The notes under the pieces are model-generated. The model ran no database searches. It saw only the letters and a program-made list of their open reading frames with translations, and was not told where the DNA came from. DNA of 35,018 bases, from assembly GCA_964466185.1 (NCBI GenBank), contig CAYXMS010000015.1:1-35018 (forward strand), given 5' to 3'. Numbering within the stretch: position 1 is the stretch's first letter; the number at the start of each line of letters is the position of its first letter. Positions 1 to 7,326 of the stretch are shown here, in pieces. The position numbers were made by a program, and so were the translations under genes. The DNA comes from CAZTYI01 sp964466185 (lineage in GTDB: Bacteria; Chlamydiota; Chlamydiia; Chlamydiales; SM23-39).

Positions 1-53
1 TAAGTAGCATGAAGCAAACAACCTAACCTGTCCAGTTTTTGGGGTCCACTACA
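1..53. mobile_element. Terminal end of an IS3-family insertion sequence
   Basis: The segment at 29-53, read on the minus strand, is TGTAGTGGACCCC followed by AAAAACTGGACA. This matches the form of the terminal inverted repeats of IS3/IS150-group elements, which start with TGTA and carry a CCCAAAAA..TGGACA core. The outer tip is at 53, so the element extends to the left, out of the window. A TAA at 1-3 would suit the end of the transposase gene, so this is more likely the right end, but that is inference. The identification rests on recalled IS3-family repeat structure. Confidence 0.6.
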
Positions 54-186
54 CTTTTAAACCGCATATTTTATAAATCCTATAGACCCTTTTGTGATTA
101 ATTTGCATGCCTGATCTTTTCAAAATTACATGAATGCGGCGATAGCCAAAACGGTTCTTTTCATAAGTTCGTGTTCTTTTTAGAGG
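54..186 (-). pseudogene. Truncated IS3-family transposase (orfB) remnant
   Basis: The minus-strand frame reads about 44 residues, including NRFGYRRIHVILKRSG and NHKRVYRIYKICGLKV. This is the conserved region just before the DDE integrase core of IS3-family OrfB proteins, whose usual wording is fGYRRIh..L.r.G...n.KrVyRlyk..gL. The reading frame runs into the tip of the neighbouring IS inverted repeat at 53 and stops at a TAG inside it. A stop at 187-189 cuts it off on the N-terminal side. The DDE catalytic part is absent, so it is a dead fragment, apparently interrupted by the second element. Confidence 0.7.
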
Positions 187-714
187 TTAATAAAGTTTAC
201 ACGAACGTCTGCTTCAATGTGGATTAATTTTTGGGGAGCAGGTCAGTATTTTGCTGCTAAAGGAACAGGTTTTGCTGGTATTTTTTTTAATAACTAATAA
301 AATAGTTTTAATAGCTTTTATTGACGTACTCCAACGTCTAAAGAACGTTGGATTCTAGCTTCAAACAATACTCGCTTGATCTCTCGAGTCTTACAATATC
401 TAAGCTAAGAGAAGACGTCCCTTCTCATTATTTTTTTACTTTAGAAGTTTATTTACTATAGTGTTTTACCTTTGAAAGATTTTTCAAAGAACCCTATACA
501 CTTTCTAAAAACAGAAATGTCTTACAGACATTATTCGCAAAAAGCAAAATATAAATTTAAACTATTTAAAACTTTTTAAGAAAGAAATATTTTGGCACAA
601 TTCATCCAACCATTAAAATGGTTGGCTTTCTTGTGTCCTTTAGCGTAAAACTTCTGGTTTTAGATATGGGAGATCATGTCAAGTTTAAAAAAATATTAAA
701 ATATAAGGTTATTT
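187..714. other. Gene-free stretch with several hairpins
   Basis: No convincing gene is seen. A 25-codon open frame starts at ATG 217 and ends at TAA near 294; its product is glycine- and phenylalanine-rich and not recognised. Three perfect short hairpins occur: 331-337/345-351 (CCAACGT/ACGTTGG), 409-414/421-426 (GAGAAG/CTTCTC) and 606-613/618-625 (CCAACCAT/ATGGTTGG). The second is followed by a T-run. The stretch could be decayed mobile DNA, given the IS remnants next to it, or could carry a small structured RNA. Neither can be decided from the sequence alone. Confidence 0.4.
409..438 (+). terminator. Possible rho-independent terminator
   Basis: GAGAAG (409-414) and CTTCTC (421-426) form a 6-bp stem with a 6-base loop. 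The run ATTATTTTTTT follows. No gene directly upstream on the plus strand explains it, so it may belong to the lost mobile-element transcript or to a small RNA. Confidence 0.35.
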
Positions 715-1740
715 ATGGTAAAAAAAAGAATTCTTACCGGAGATAGAACTACTGGTCCGTTACATTTAGGACATTATGTAGGTTCTTTAACTAATCGAGT
801 CTCTTTACAGGATGAATATCAGCAATTTGTGATTTTAGCTGATACACAAGGATTAACCGATAACGTAGAAAATCCAAGGAAAATTCGTAGAGCCGTATTG
901 CAGGTAACCTTAGATTATTTAGCGGTGGGTATTGATCCAAAGAAATCAGTTATTTTTGTACAATCAATGATTCCTCAAATTGATGAACTGACTATTTATT
1001 TTCTTAATTTGGTAAGCTGGAACCGTCTTAAACATAATCCTACTGTAAAGGCTGAAATTAAACAAAAAAACTACGGTGATCAAGTTACAGCAGGGTTTAT
1101 GATTTATCCGGTTTCTCAAGCTGCCGATATTACTTCGTTTAAAGCAGATCTAGTACCAGTTGGAGAAGATCAGCTTCCCATGTTGGAACAAACAAGTGAG
1201 GTAGTACGTAAATTTAATCGTACCTATAATACAAATGTATTAATTGAGCCTAAAGCTTTGGTGCCTAAAATAGGAAGACTGCCGGGGACTGATGGGAAAA
1301 GCAAGATGGGTAAGTCTTTGGGTAATGCCATTTATCTTTCAGATAATATGGATGTGGTAGCCAAGAAAGTAAAAGGTATGTATACCGATCCTAATCATTT
1401 GCGTGTAGAAGATCCTGGTAAAGTAGAAGGCAATCCTGTCTTTACATATTTAGATGTTTTTGCTGAAGATAAAAATAAAGTTGAGGAATTAAAAGTTCAC
1501 TATCAAAAAGGTGGATTAGGAGATTCTGTTGTCAAAAAATATCTGTTAGAAGTTTTACAAAATTTTTTAGAACCAATCCATAAAAGGCGTAAACTATACG
1601 AAAACGACTTGGAAGAAGTTATACGGATTATTAAAAACGGCACAGAACAAGCGGAACAGGTAGCAGCTCAAACTTTAAAAGAAGTAAAAGCAGCTATGGG
1701 TTTTGACTATTTTGGGTCAAAGCCTTGGAATTTAGACTAA
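715..1740 (+). CDS. trpS: Tryptophanyl-tRNA synthetase
   Basis: Cytoplasmic class Ic aminoacyl-tRNA synthetase that charges tRNA-Trp with tryptophan using ATP. The HIGH-type motif is HLGH at residues 17-20 within TGPLHLGHYVG, and the KMSKS-type loop is KMGKS at 197-201. The opening GDRTTGPLHLGHYVG is characteristic of bacterial TrpS rather than TyrS. The length of 341 residues is normal for compact bacterial TrpS. It appears monocistronic: over 500 bases of gene-free DNA lie upstream, and a hairpin with a T-run (1869-1894) lies downstream. There is no strong Shine-Dalgarno sequence; only AAGG (706-709) lies close to the ATG. No regulatory leader or T-box was recognised. Confidence 0.95.
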   Translation: MVKKRILTGDRTTGPLHLGHYVGSLTNRVSLQDEYQQFVILADTQGLTDNVENPRKIRRAVLQVTLDYLAVGIDPKKSVIFVQSMIPQIDELTIYFLNLVSWNRLKHNPTVKAEIKQKNYGDQVTAGFMIYPVSQAADITSFKADLVPVGEDQLPMLEQTSEVVRKFNRTYNTNVLIEPKALVPKIGRLPGTDGKSKMGKSLGNAIYLSDNMDVVAKKVKGMYTDPNHLRVEDPGKVEGNPVFTYLDVFAEDKNKVEELKVHYQKGGLGDSVVKKYLLEVLQNFLEPIHKRRKLYENDLEEVIRIIKNGTEQAEQVAAQTLKEVKAAMGFDYFGSKPWNLD

Positions 1741-1868
1741 TTTTGGCTGCAAAATGGAGTCTTTTTTTTGCTTATGCGGTTAAAAATTAAATGCAGATTT
1801 AAATACTGCTAGTACTATTGTTAAAAAGAGGTATATAGCCAATGGCTAGTTACTTGGCCCATCTGTCA

Positions 1869-1894
1869 ACCAGCCTATTGTAGCAGGTTTTTTA
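1869..1894 (+). terminator. Probable trpS terminator
   Basis: AACCAGC (1869-1875) pairs with GCAGGTT (1884-1890) apart from one A-A mismatch, and six T residues follow directly (1889-1894). The hairpin lies about 130 bases after the trpS stop codon. The remainder of the 1741-2060 gap is AT-rich with nothing else recognised. Confidence 0.45.
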
Positions 1895-2060
1895 TTAGTT
1901 ATTTAATTATTTAATTAACTTTTGAAAATATTTTTTACAGAAAATGGCAATAATTAATTTATTATCTATCATTAATATCTAGTTCATGCGATAATTTCAA
2001 TTCCAAAGCTCTGATATTATCCCAAAAAAGAAGCTTAACTTTAAAAAAAGAAGATAAAAT

Positions 2061-3386
2061 ATGCCATTTAGTCATTTAATTTCTGATTCTAAACTACTTA
2101 AATCTATTGCTGATTTAGGTTTTAAAAAACCTACTCCTATTCAAAACCAAGCAATTCCTGTGATTTTGAAGGGGCAGGATCTGCGTGCTTCAGCACAGAC
2201 TGGAACTGGCAAGACAGCAGCTTTTATTCTTCCTATTTTAAATGGACTGATAAAAACCAAATCGGGAAATGGGCCTAGGATTTTGATTTTAGTACCAACC
2301 AGAGAACTTGCAGAACAAATTCTGGTTGAAACTAAAAAACATAGTCGGATTTTTCCCTTTATCAAAACTGTTTGTATTTTTGGTGGAGTGCCCTATCCCA
2401 AACAAATTAGAGAGCTATCAAGTAAATGTGATATTTTAATTGCTACTCCTGGCAGGTTGATAGATCATATGGAAAGAAAAAGGATCAAGTTTACACGTTT
2501 GGAAACTTTAGTCTTGGATGAGGCTGACAGAATGTTGGATATGGGTTTTATTAAGCCAATTGAACAAATTACTAGAGCCACTCCTGATAGCCGTCAAACT
2601 TTGCTTTTTTCAGCTACGTTAAAAAATTCTGTAAGAAGACTTTCCCAAAAATTGCTTAGAAATCCACTCGATATTGTTATTGCTCCTGATAAGACCACTT
2701 CTCAAAATATAGAACAAAAACTTTTTTATACTAACAGTCAAAAGCATAAAAGAAGCATTTTAGACCAGGTTTTAGAAGATAAAACTTTAGATCAGGCGCT
2801 TATTTTTACAGCTACTAAAAGACAGGCGGCAACTTTAGCCCGTGAATTATCTGTAGCTGGACATTTAGCTTTTGCTTTGCATGGCGATATGAACCAAAGA
2901 CAAAGAACGAGAACAATGCAGCAAATGCGTAAAAAAAGATTTAAGATATTAGTAGCTACCGATGTGGCTTCTAGAGGTTTGGATGTTTTAACCATTACCC
3001 ATGTAATTAATTATGATCTTCCTAATAATTGTGAAGATTATGTACATCGTATTGGTAGAACAGGCAGAGCAGGGGCTAAGGGATTAGCTATTTCCTTGGT
3101 TTCTCATAAAGATAGGCCTGTTGTAAGGGATATTGAAAGGTTTTTAAAACAGCGTTTAACTTTGGTTAATCAGCCTAAAACGCAGGATGAAAAAGATCAT
3201 GGTAGGAATGATCGGCAAGTAAAAAAAGAAAATCAGTTTAAACAGGAAAATTTTAGGTTTAAATCTAAAAAATTTCAGAAACGAAAAGAGCAAAAAACCA
3301 AACACAAATTTTTTGCTAAAAAAAAGTTTGGCTCAAAAAATTATAAGCCAAAAAGATCTAAAAATACCAAGCTTGTTCAGCATTAA
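2061..3386 (+). CDS. DEAD-box ATP-dependent RNA helicase, RhlE-like
   Basis: Cytoplasmic RNA helicase that unwinds structured RNA, typically in ribosome assembly, RNA decay or cold adaptation. The motifs are in order: Q motif with PTPIQNQAIP near residues 24-33, Walker A AQTGTGKT at 45-52, DEAD at 153-156, SAT at 184-186, and HRIGRTGR at 329-336. The RecA-like core is complete. After about residue 375 there is a lysine-, arginine- and phenylalanine-rich tail, typical of RhlE-type RNA-binding extensions. The 441-residue length fits RhlE; CshA- or DeaD-type helicases are alternatives. The 3' end faces the Inc-like gene on the other strand with only 30 bases between the two stop codons and no clear terminator. 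Confidence 0.92.
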   Translation: MPFSHLISDSKLLKSIADLGFKKPTPIQNQAIPVILKGQDLRASAQTGTGKTAAFILPILNGLIKTKSGNGPRILILVPTRELAEQILVETKKHSRIFPFIKTVCIFGGVPYPKQIRELSSKCDILIATPGRLIDHMERKRIKFTRLETLVLDEADRMLDMGFIKPIEQITRATPDSRQTLLFSATLKNSVRRLSQKLLRNPLDIVIAPDKTTSQNIEQKLFYTNSQKHKRSILDQVLEDKTLDQALIFTATKRQAATLARELSVAGHLAFALHGDMNQRQRTRTMQQMRKKRFKILVATDVASRGLDVLTITHVINYDLPNNCEDYVHRIGRTGRAGAKGLAISLVSHKDRPVVRDIERFLKQRLTLVNQPKTQDEKDHGRNDRQVKKENQFKQENFRFKSKKFQKRKEQKTKHKFFAKKKFGSKNYKPKRSKNTKLVQH

Positions 3387-3416
3387 AATTTTCTGATTTT
3401 CAATTTTTATAGTTTT

Positions 3417-4427
3417 TTAATTAAAAGAGGGAACTAAAGCTCTATATATGCTAAATCCATTTTTTTTGTTTAAAATACCTTTGGCAATAGTGTTGATCAA
3501 GGTGTGGGCTCCCCAGCCGCCCCACCATAGAGAAATAGCTAAAGTTGTTGGTATAGCTATAGGATAGCTAATAAACAAAAAAGTCAAAATAGCGCCTACC
3601 AAAGTGGTAATGATAGCTGCTAAAGCAAGTGTCGAGAAAAATTTCCTTTTTGTTATTTGGGTTTTTAAAGAAGAACAAAAGTTTTTTATTGGTTTTATTT
3701 CTGCAGAATTTGAGTAGGAATCAAGTTTTGTATTAATTTCTTGCATATCTGTAAAGATTTCGCCTTGCAGGATTTTGGTCAGGGATTTAATTGGTTGATT
3801 TTCTAAATCCTTACCGGTTGTTTTGGTATATTTTTGATATAGGTGTTTAAACAATACGCAGTAAAAAATTGCTTTTTTGGATTCATCTATTGGGTTGGAT
3901 TTAGTTATATTTAAAAGATATTCATGTAAATTAATCTTATTAGCATCGGTATCTTCGGTATATATTGTAATATTTTCGAGCGTTTTTTTATGCTTTTGTA
4001 CCCATTCGGTATAGTTCATTTGTGTTTGTGTTCTTTCATTATGACAATCTAAATTATAAAAATCTAATAAAGGGTTGTGGCTGAAATCAACCGCTTCTTT
4101 GATATTTATTCCTTCTATAATGGCGCAAAAAACAGAGCTGATAGCTGAAGCTAATACGAAAACTTTTTGTAAAATTAGGTTTGTTGCTTGTGATAATGTA
4201 ATAAGTGAAAAATTGTGGGCTTCGTAAAAAACTAAGGCTGATAAATATATGCTGTTGGTTATAGTTACGCTTTTTTGGATAACGCAATTTACGAAAGTAG
4301 AGTGAATTTTGGTCGTTAGCCTTTTTATCGATTGTAATGGATTTAAGTGCAACATATTCCTGTTAAGGGATGTTTCCCCTGAACAATACTCTCGAATAGG
4401 AACGGTTGTTGATATTATAGCTGCCAT
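3417..4427 (-). CDS. Hypothetical protein with bilobed hydrophobic domain, Inc-like
   Basis: A 336-residue protein with no recognised catalytic domain. Residues 263-287 and 290-314 are two hydrophobic stretches separated by a short SYP turn. This is the bilobed hydrophobic hairpin that defines chlamydial inclusion-membrane proteins. A further hydrophobic stretch lies near 82-105. The middle (about 115-260) is polar and predicted helical. There is no classical signal peptide, as expected for type III secretion substrates. The ATG at 4427 lacks a clear Shine-Dalgarno sequence; a later ATG (codon 25) has AGGA too close to help. It is divergent from the second Inc-like gene at 4958. The Inc assignment is inference; an ordinary inner-membrane protein remains possible. 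Confidence 0.6.
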   Translation of the reverse strand: MAAIISTTVPIREYCSGETSLNRNMLHLNPLQSIKRLTTKIHSTFVNCVIQKSVTITNSIYLSALVFYEAHNFSLITLSQATNLILQKVFVLASAISSVFCAIIEGINIKEAVDFSHNPLLDFYNLDCHNERTQTQMNYTEWVQKHKKTLENITIYTEDTDANKINLHEYLLNITKSNPIDESKKAIFYCVLFKHLYQKYTKTTGKDLENQPIKSLTKILQGEIFTDMQEINTKLDSYSNSAEIKPIKNFCSSLKTQITKRKFFSTLALAAIITTLVGAILTFLFISYPIAIPTTLAISLWWGGWGAHTLINTIAKGILNKKNGFSIYRALVPSFN

Positions 4428-4957
4428 ATTTTTACAATTTTATGGGTTAAAAACAATTTTTTTAATATTATTTTTTTAATATTAATTTTAAATTAAAATA
4501 TATTATAACATTGTTTGTAATTTAAAATAAAGTTTTTAAATATACATTTATTTTTATTATCTTATAAGTGTTTGGTATTAAGTTACTTGCTAGGTATGTA
4601 TTATTAAGTCGCTGACGACAAGCAGCTTATGTAAATAGCATCAAAAAATATTTTATCATAAAATAAAAGTCTGTGAGTTTGAGAATAAATCGGTTTTGTT
4701 GTTTGCAATATTGGAATAACTTTATAAGTCATTGATTATCAATTTATTATGTATTGTATAAATAATTGGTTGTTAGATGCTTATAGTGGAATAATATGTG
4801 TAATCTTTTGCTAATTAGATATTTATGATTTAATATTTTAATTGTGTTTTTTAAATAATTTCTTGAATTTAATTGAAAATTTTATTATAATATTAGTATA
4901 AAAAGATAATTTTAATTTAATATTAATTAAACTTAATAAAAAAAAAGAGTTGAATAT
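4428..4957. promoter_or_regulatory. Long AT-rich divergent promoter region between two Inc-like genes
   Basis: About 530 bases of very AT-rich DNA separate the divergent start codons. On the plus strand, TTGAAT (4863-4868), a 17-base spacer and TATAAT (4886-4891) make a good primary-sigma promoter 66 bases ahead of the 4958 start. On the minus strand a TATAAT lies at 4507-4502 without a clear -35 box. An imperfect hairpin occurs at 4605-4629. No gene or RNA was recognised in the rest. Confidence 0.5.
4863..4891 (+). promoter_or_regulatory. Sigma70-type promoter of the 4958 gene
   Basis: TTGAAT at 4863-4868 is followed after exactly 17 bases by a consensus TATAAT at 4886-4891. The predicted transcript start near 4898 leaves a leader of about 60 bases before the ATG. 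Confidence 0.55.
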
Positions 4958-6160
4958 ATGGTTTCAAATATAATTTCACCTTCACCTTCTACAGAAAGAT
5001 ATGCAGTTCGTAATGAGCCATTTGACAATGGATCTGCTGCTATTAGTTCGGGCGATCGCGCTAGCTTTCATACAGCTCAGGCTCTTGACAATCCTGGCTT
5101 GAAAACTCAAAAAAAAGCTGCTATCATTACTGCTTTAGCAATTGGTGCTATTTTTGCCATTGGCGCCAGTCTAGCCGTTTTTTTCTTTCTTCACCCATAT
5201 TTAATTGGCACTTTTGGAGCAATTACTTTGACAACCGGACTTGTAGCTGGAGGATATTCTGGCTCTGGTCTTATTTTTGCCAGTAGTGCAATAACATCTA
5301 CTTTATTATTTAATAAAATAAAAGTTCCCCAAAATAGAGACCAACAAGATTCTAAAGAGTCAATTTTAGGATCTCCAGTAGATGATGATGATGATGGGGA
5401 TTTCGAAGATGCTTTGGGTGCGAAAGAATTGTTAATGAGTCGCTATCCCGAATATGAAGCTCTTATTAAAAAAGCCTTGGAAGTTAATGAGAACCACCAA
5501 GAACAATTATTAGACGTTATTAATCGTTATGGTATTGAGAATGCCTTAGAAGACGATCCTAACGCTCCTGATTATGGAATGATAGACGATTTTCAAGAGC
5601 TATCTGAGCAGTATGATATGTCGCAATCTGAAGAATTTACAACGCCTCAACCACAGCCAGAAAGGGTTGTAGATCAACCATTGCCAGCAAATGGTTTAGT
5701 AGAATTTCAGAAAGATCAATGTGCTAAAATTAAAGAGCAAACAAGCTTAGCTAAAACAAGCTTAAATAGTCTAGAAAACGCTATGAATCAATGTTTAACA
5801 TGGTGGCTTAAAAAGACATTAAGTGTGGTGTCGTATAAGCCAACTGACATATTACAAGAAATTAAAGACAATTTAGAGCATCTCGATACATTAATCGAAG
5901 ATCTACTTAAAAATACAGACTCGGATAATAGAAAAGAACAGTTACAAAATTTACAAAAATTTATAAAAGAACAAGAAGATTTCGCAAGATCTTGGATTAA
6001 ATTTTTTAAAGATGGGATGTTCGATAAGGAGCATAGTTTAATTATTTATAAAAAAGTAATAACTAAAGACGAAGAAATTTTTAAGCAGATACAAACAGCT
6101 TTAAATCAAGCCGAAACAGCATTGGATACAATTGATCTATTGATGGAGACTTTAGTTTAA
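4958..6160 (+). CDS. Hypothetical protein with N-terminal bilobed hydrophobic domain, Inc-like
   Basis: A 400-residue protein with a polar 52-residue N terminus and then two long hydrophobic segments, about 53-78 and 82-118, split by a His-Pro turn at 79-80. This hairpin of roughly 65 residues is the hallmark of chlamydial inclusion-membrane proteins, with both ends predicted to face the host cytosol. A run of five aspartates lies near residue 143, followed by acidic and proline/glutamine-rich sequence to about 245. The C-terminal 155 residues are helical with coiled-coil character. There is no cleavable signal peptide. A consensus promoter lies at 4863-4891. It is divergent from the other Inc-like gene. 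A secreted effector role is inferred from architecture only. Confidence 0.65.
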   Translation: MVSNIISPSPSTERYAVRNEPFDNGSAAISSGDRASFHTAQALDNPGLKTQKKAAIITALAIGAIFAIGASLAVFFFLHPYLIGTFGAITLTTGLVAGGYSGSGLIFASSAITSTLLFNKIKVPQNRDQQDSKESILGSPVDDDDDGDFEDALGAKELLMSRYPEYEALIKKALEVNENHQEQLLDVINRYGIENALEDDPNAPDYGMIDDFQELSEQYDMSQSEEFTTPQPQPERVVDQPLPANGLVEFQKDQCAKIKEQTSLAKTSLNSLENAMNQCLTWWLKKTLSVVSYKPTDILQEIKDNLEHLDTLIEDLLKNTDSDNRKEQLQNLQKFIKEQEDFARSWIKFFKDGMFDKEHSLIIYKKVITKDEEIFKQIQTALNQAETALDTIDLLMETLV

Positions 6161-6262
6161 AAAAGCCAGGAATATCCTGTAGTTACTCATACGATCTTTC
6201 GATAGCAGCTGGCAGTGATTAAAGCTAACAGATCCTAGAGCTTAAAGCATAAATTTTAAATT

Positions 6263-6268
6263 TATAAT
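6263..6268 (+). promoter_or_regulatory. Possible -10 box for the slipin gene
   Basis: A consensus TATAAT lies about 108 bases before the slipin start. The upstream -35 is weak (CTTAAA or TTAAAG at short spacing), so this is tentative. Confidence 0.3.
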
Positions 6269-6356
6269 ATTTTCTTTAATAAAATCCTTTTTTTTTCATT
6301 TTTCCTTTTTTTCTTTTTTAAAGCATATGCTAAAATTCCTTTTTATTTTTATTTAT

Positions 6357-6374
6357 AAAAAAAAAAGGGGGGGG
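6357..6374 (+). repeat. A10G8 homopolymer pair in the ribosome-binding region of slipin
   Basis: Ten A residues (6357-6366) are followed by eight G residues (6367-6374), one base before the ATG at 6376. The only possible Shine-Dalgarno sequence is the A/G junction, AAGGGG. The length of the G-run therefore sets its distance to the start codon. Runs of this kind are slippage-prone. Confidence 0.8.
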
Positions 6375-6375
6375 T

Positions 6376-7287
6376 ATGTTTTGGTTTTTTTTGATTTTAG
6401 CTGTAGTTGTTGTTTTCTTTATTTCCGGAGTGAGAATTGTCCGTCCTACCCATAGAGGACTTATAGAAAGATTGGGCAAATATAAACGGTTTGCAGAGCT
6501 TGGATTTAATTGGATTTGGCCTATGGGCATTGAAAAGCTGTATAGGATCAATGTCACAGAACAAATGATGGATGCCAAGCCCCAAGAAATTATTACTAAT
6601 GACAATTTAAATGCTAAAGTAGATGCACAGGTTTATTTTAAAGTTAAATCAGATGAACAGAATGTCAAAAATTCCCAGTATAATGTAGATGACTATCGTT
6701 GGCAGATTGTTAGCTTGGCCAGAACTACGCTAAGAAACATTATAGGCACTTTGACTTTGAAATCGGCCAATAGTGAAAGAGGGAAAATCAACTCTGAGTT
6801 GCATATTACTTTGATGGATGAAACCTCACACTGGGGAATTGATATTGTTAGAACAGAGCTTAAAGAAATTGATCCGCCGAGAGATGTTCAGGACACTATG
6901 AATAAGGTAGTCAAGGCGGAAAATGAAAAAATAGCAGCTGTGGATTTTGCTACTGCTACAGAAACTGAAGCAGATGGCCAGAAAAGAGCGGAAATTAAAA
7001 AAGCAGAAGGCGTTAAACAGGGTAGAATTTTGCAGGCGGAAGGAGAATCTGAAGCTATTCACCTGGTAAATGAAGCTGCTAATAAATATTTTACTGGTAA
7101 TGCGCAAGTTTTAAGAAAATTGGAAGCTGTAGAAAAAGCGCTTCATAATAATGCCAAAGTTATCATTCCTAATAATACAGAATTAGTCAACGTGGTCGGT
7201 GATTTGGCGGGTGTTGCTCCAATTGGCAGAAAAAATAAATCTTATAAAGATGATAATTTAGAAAGTAAGCTATCAAATCGGATTTAA
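6376..7287 (+). CDS. Slipin / SPFH (band 7) domain membrane protein, QmcA-like
   Basis: Membrane-anchored scaffold protein of the stomatin/prohibitin superfamily, expected to oligomerise at the inner membrane with its bulk in the cytoplasm. Residues 2-19 form one N-terminal transmembrane helix. The SPFH domain follows (about 20-180), including RPTHRGLIERLGKY and the ITNDNLNAKVDAQVYF strand region. A long Ala/Glu/Lys-rich coiled coil lies at about 175-235, with AEGVKQGRILQAEGESEA. The length of 303 residues is normal for paraslipins. No NfeD-type partner gene is adjacent; the next gene, 39 bases on, is an unrecognised 985-residue protein. The ribosome-binding region is an A10G8 run, which is unusual. 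Confidence 0.88.
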   Translation: MFWFFLILAVVVVFFISGVRIVRPTHRGLIERLGKYKRFAELGFNWIWPMGIEKLYRINVTEQMMDAKPQEIITNDNLNAKVDAQVYFKVKSDEQNVKNSQYNVDDYRWQIVSLARTTLRNIIGTLTLKSANSERGKINSELHITLMDETSHWGIDIVRTELKEIDPPRDVQDTMNKVVKAENEKIAAVDFATATETEADGQKRAEIKKAEGVKQGRILQAEGESEAIHLVNEAANKYFTGNAQVLRKLEAVEKALHNNAKVIIPNNTELVNVVGDLAGVAPIGRKNKSYKDDNLESKLSNRI

Positions 7288-7288
7288 G

Positions 7289-7317
7289 CTGTTTATATAT
7301 ATACAGTTAAATTTTTT
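7289..7317 (+). terminator. Weak hairpin with T-run after slipin
   Basis: CTGT (7289-7292) pairs with ACAG (7303-7306) around an AT-rich inner stem with one T-T mismatch. TTAAATTTTTT follows. It could attenuate read-through into the 985-residue gene; weak. Confidence 0.3.
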
Positions 7318-7326
7318 GGATAAATT

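Noticed and set aside
217..294. 25-codon frame considered as a small gene.
   Set aside because: No ribosome-binding site, no family motif, and it lies in DNA disturbed by insertion sequences.
4605..4629. Imperfect hairpin considered as a terminator or RNA gene in the divergent Inc-like gap.
   Set aside because: One mismatch, one G-T pair and no T-run; too weak to call.
6165..6180. CCAGGAATATCCTG looked like a further copy of the CCAGGAATCC mobile-element end.
   Set aside because: Only the first nine bases match; the hairpin and the GGTTCAA tip are missing, and it reads better as a short chance palindrome after the Inc-like gene.
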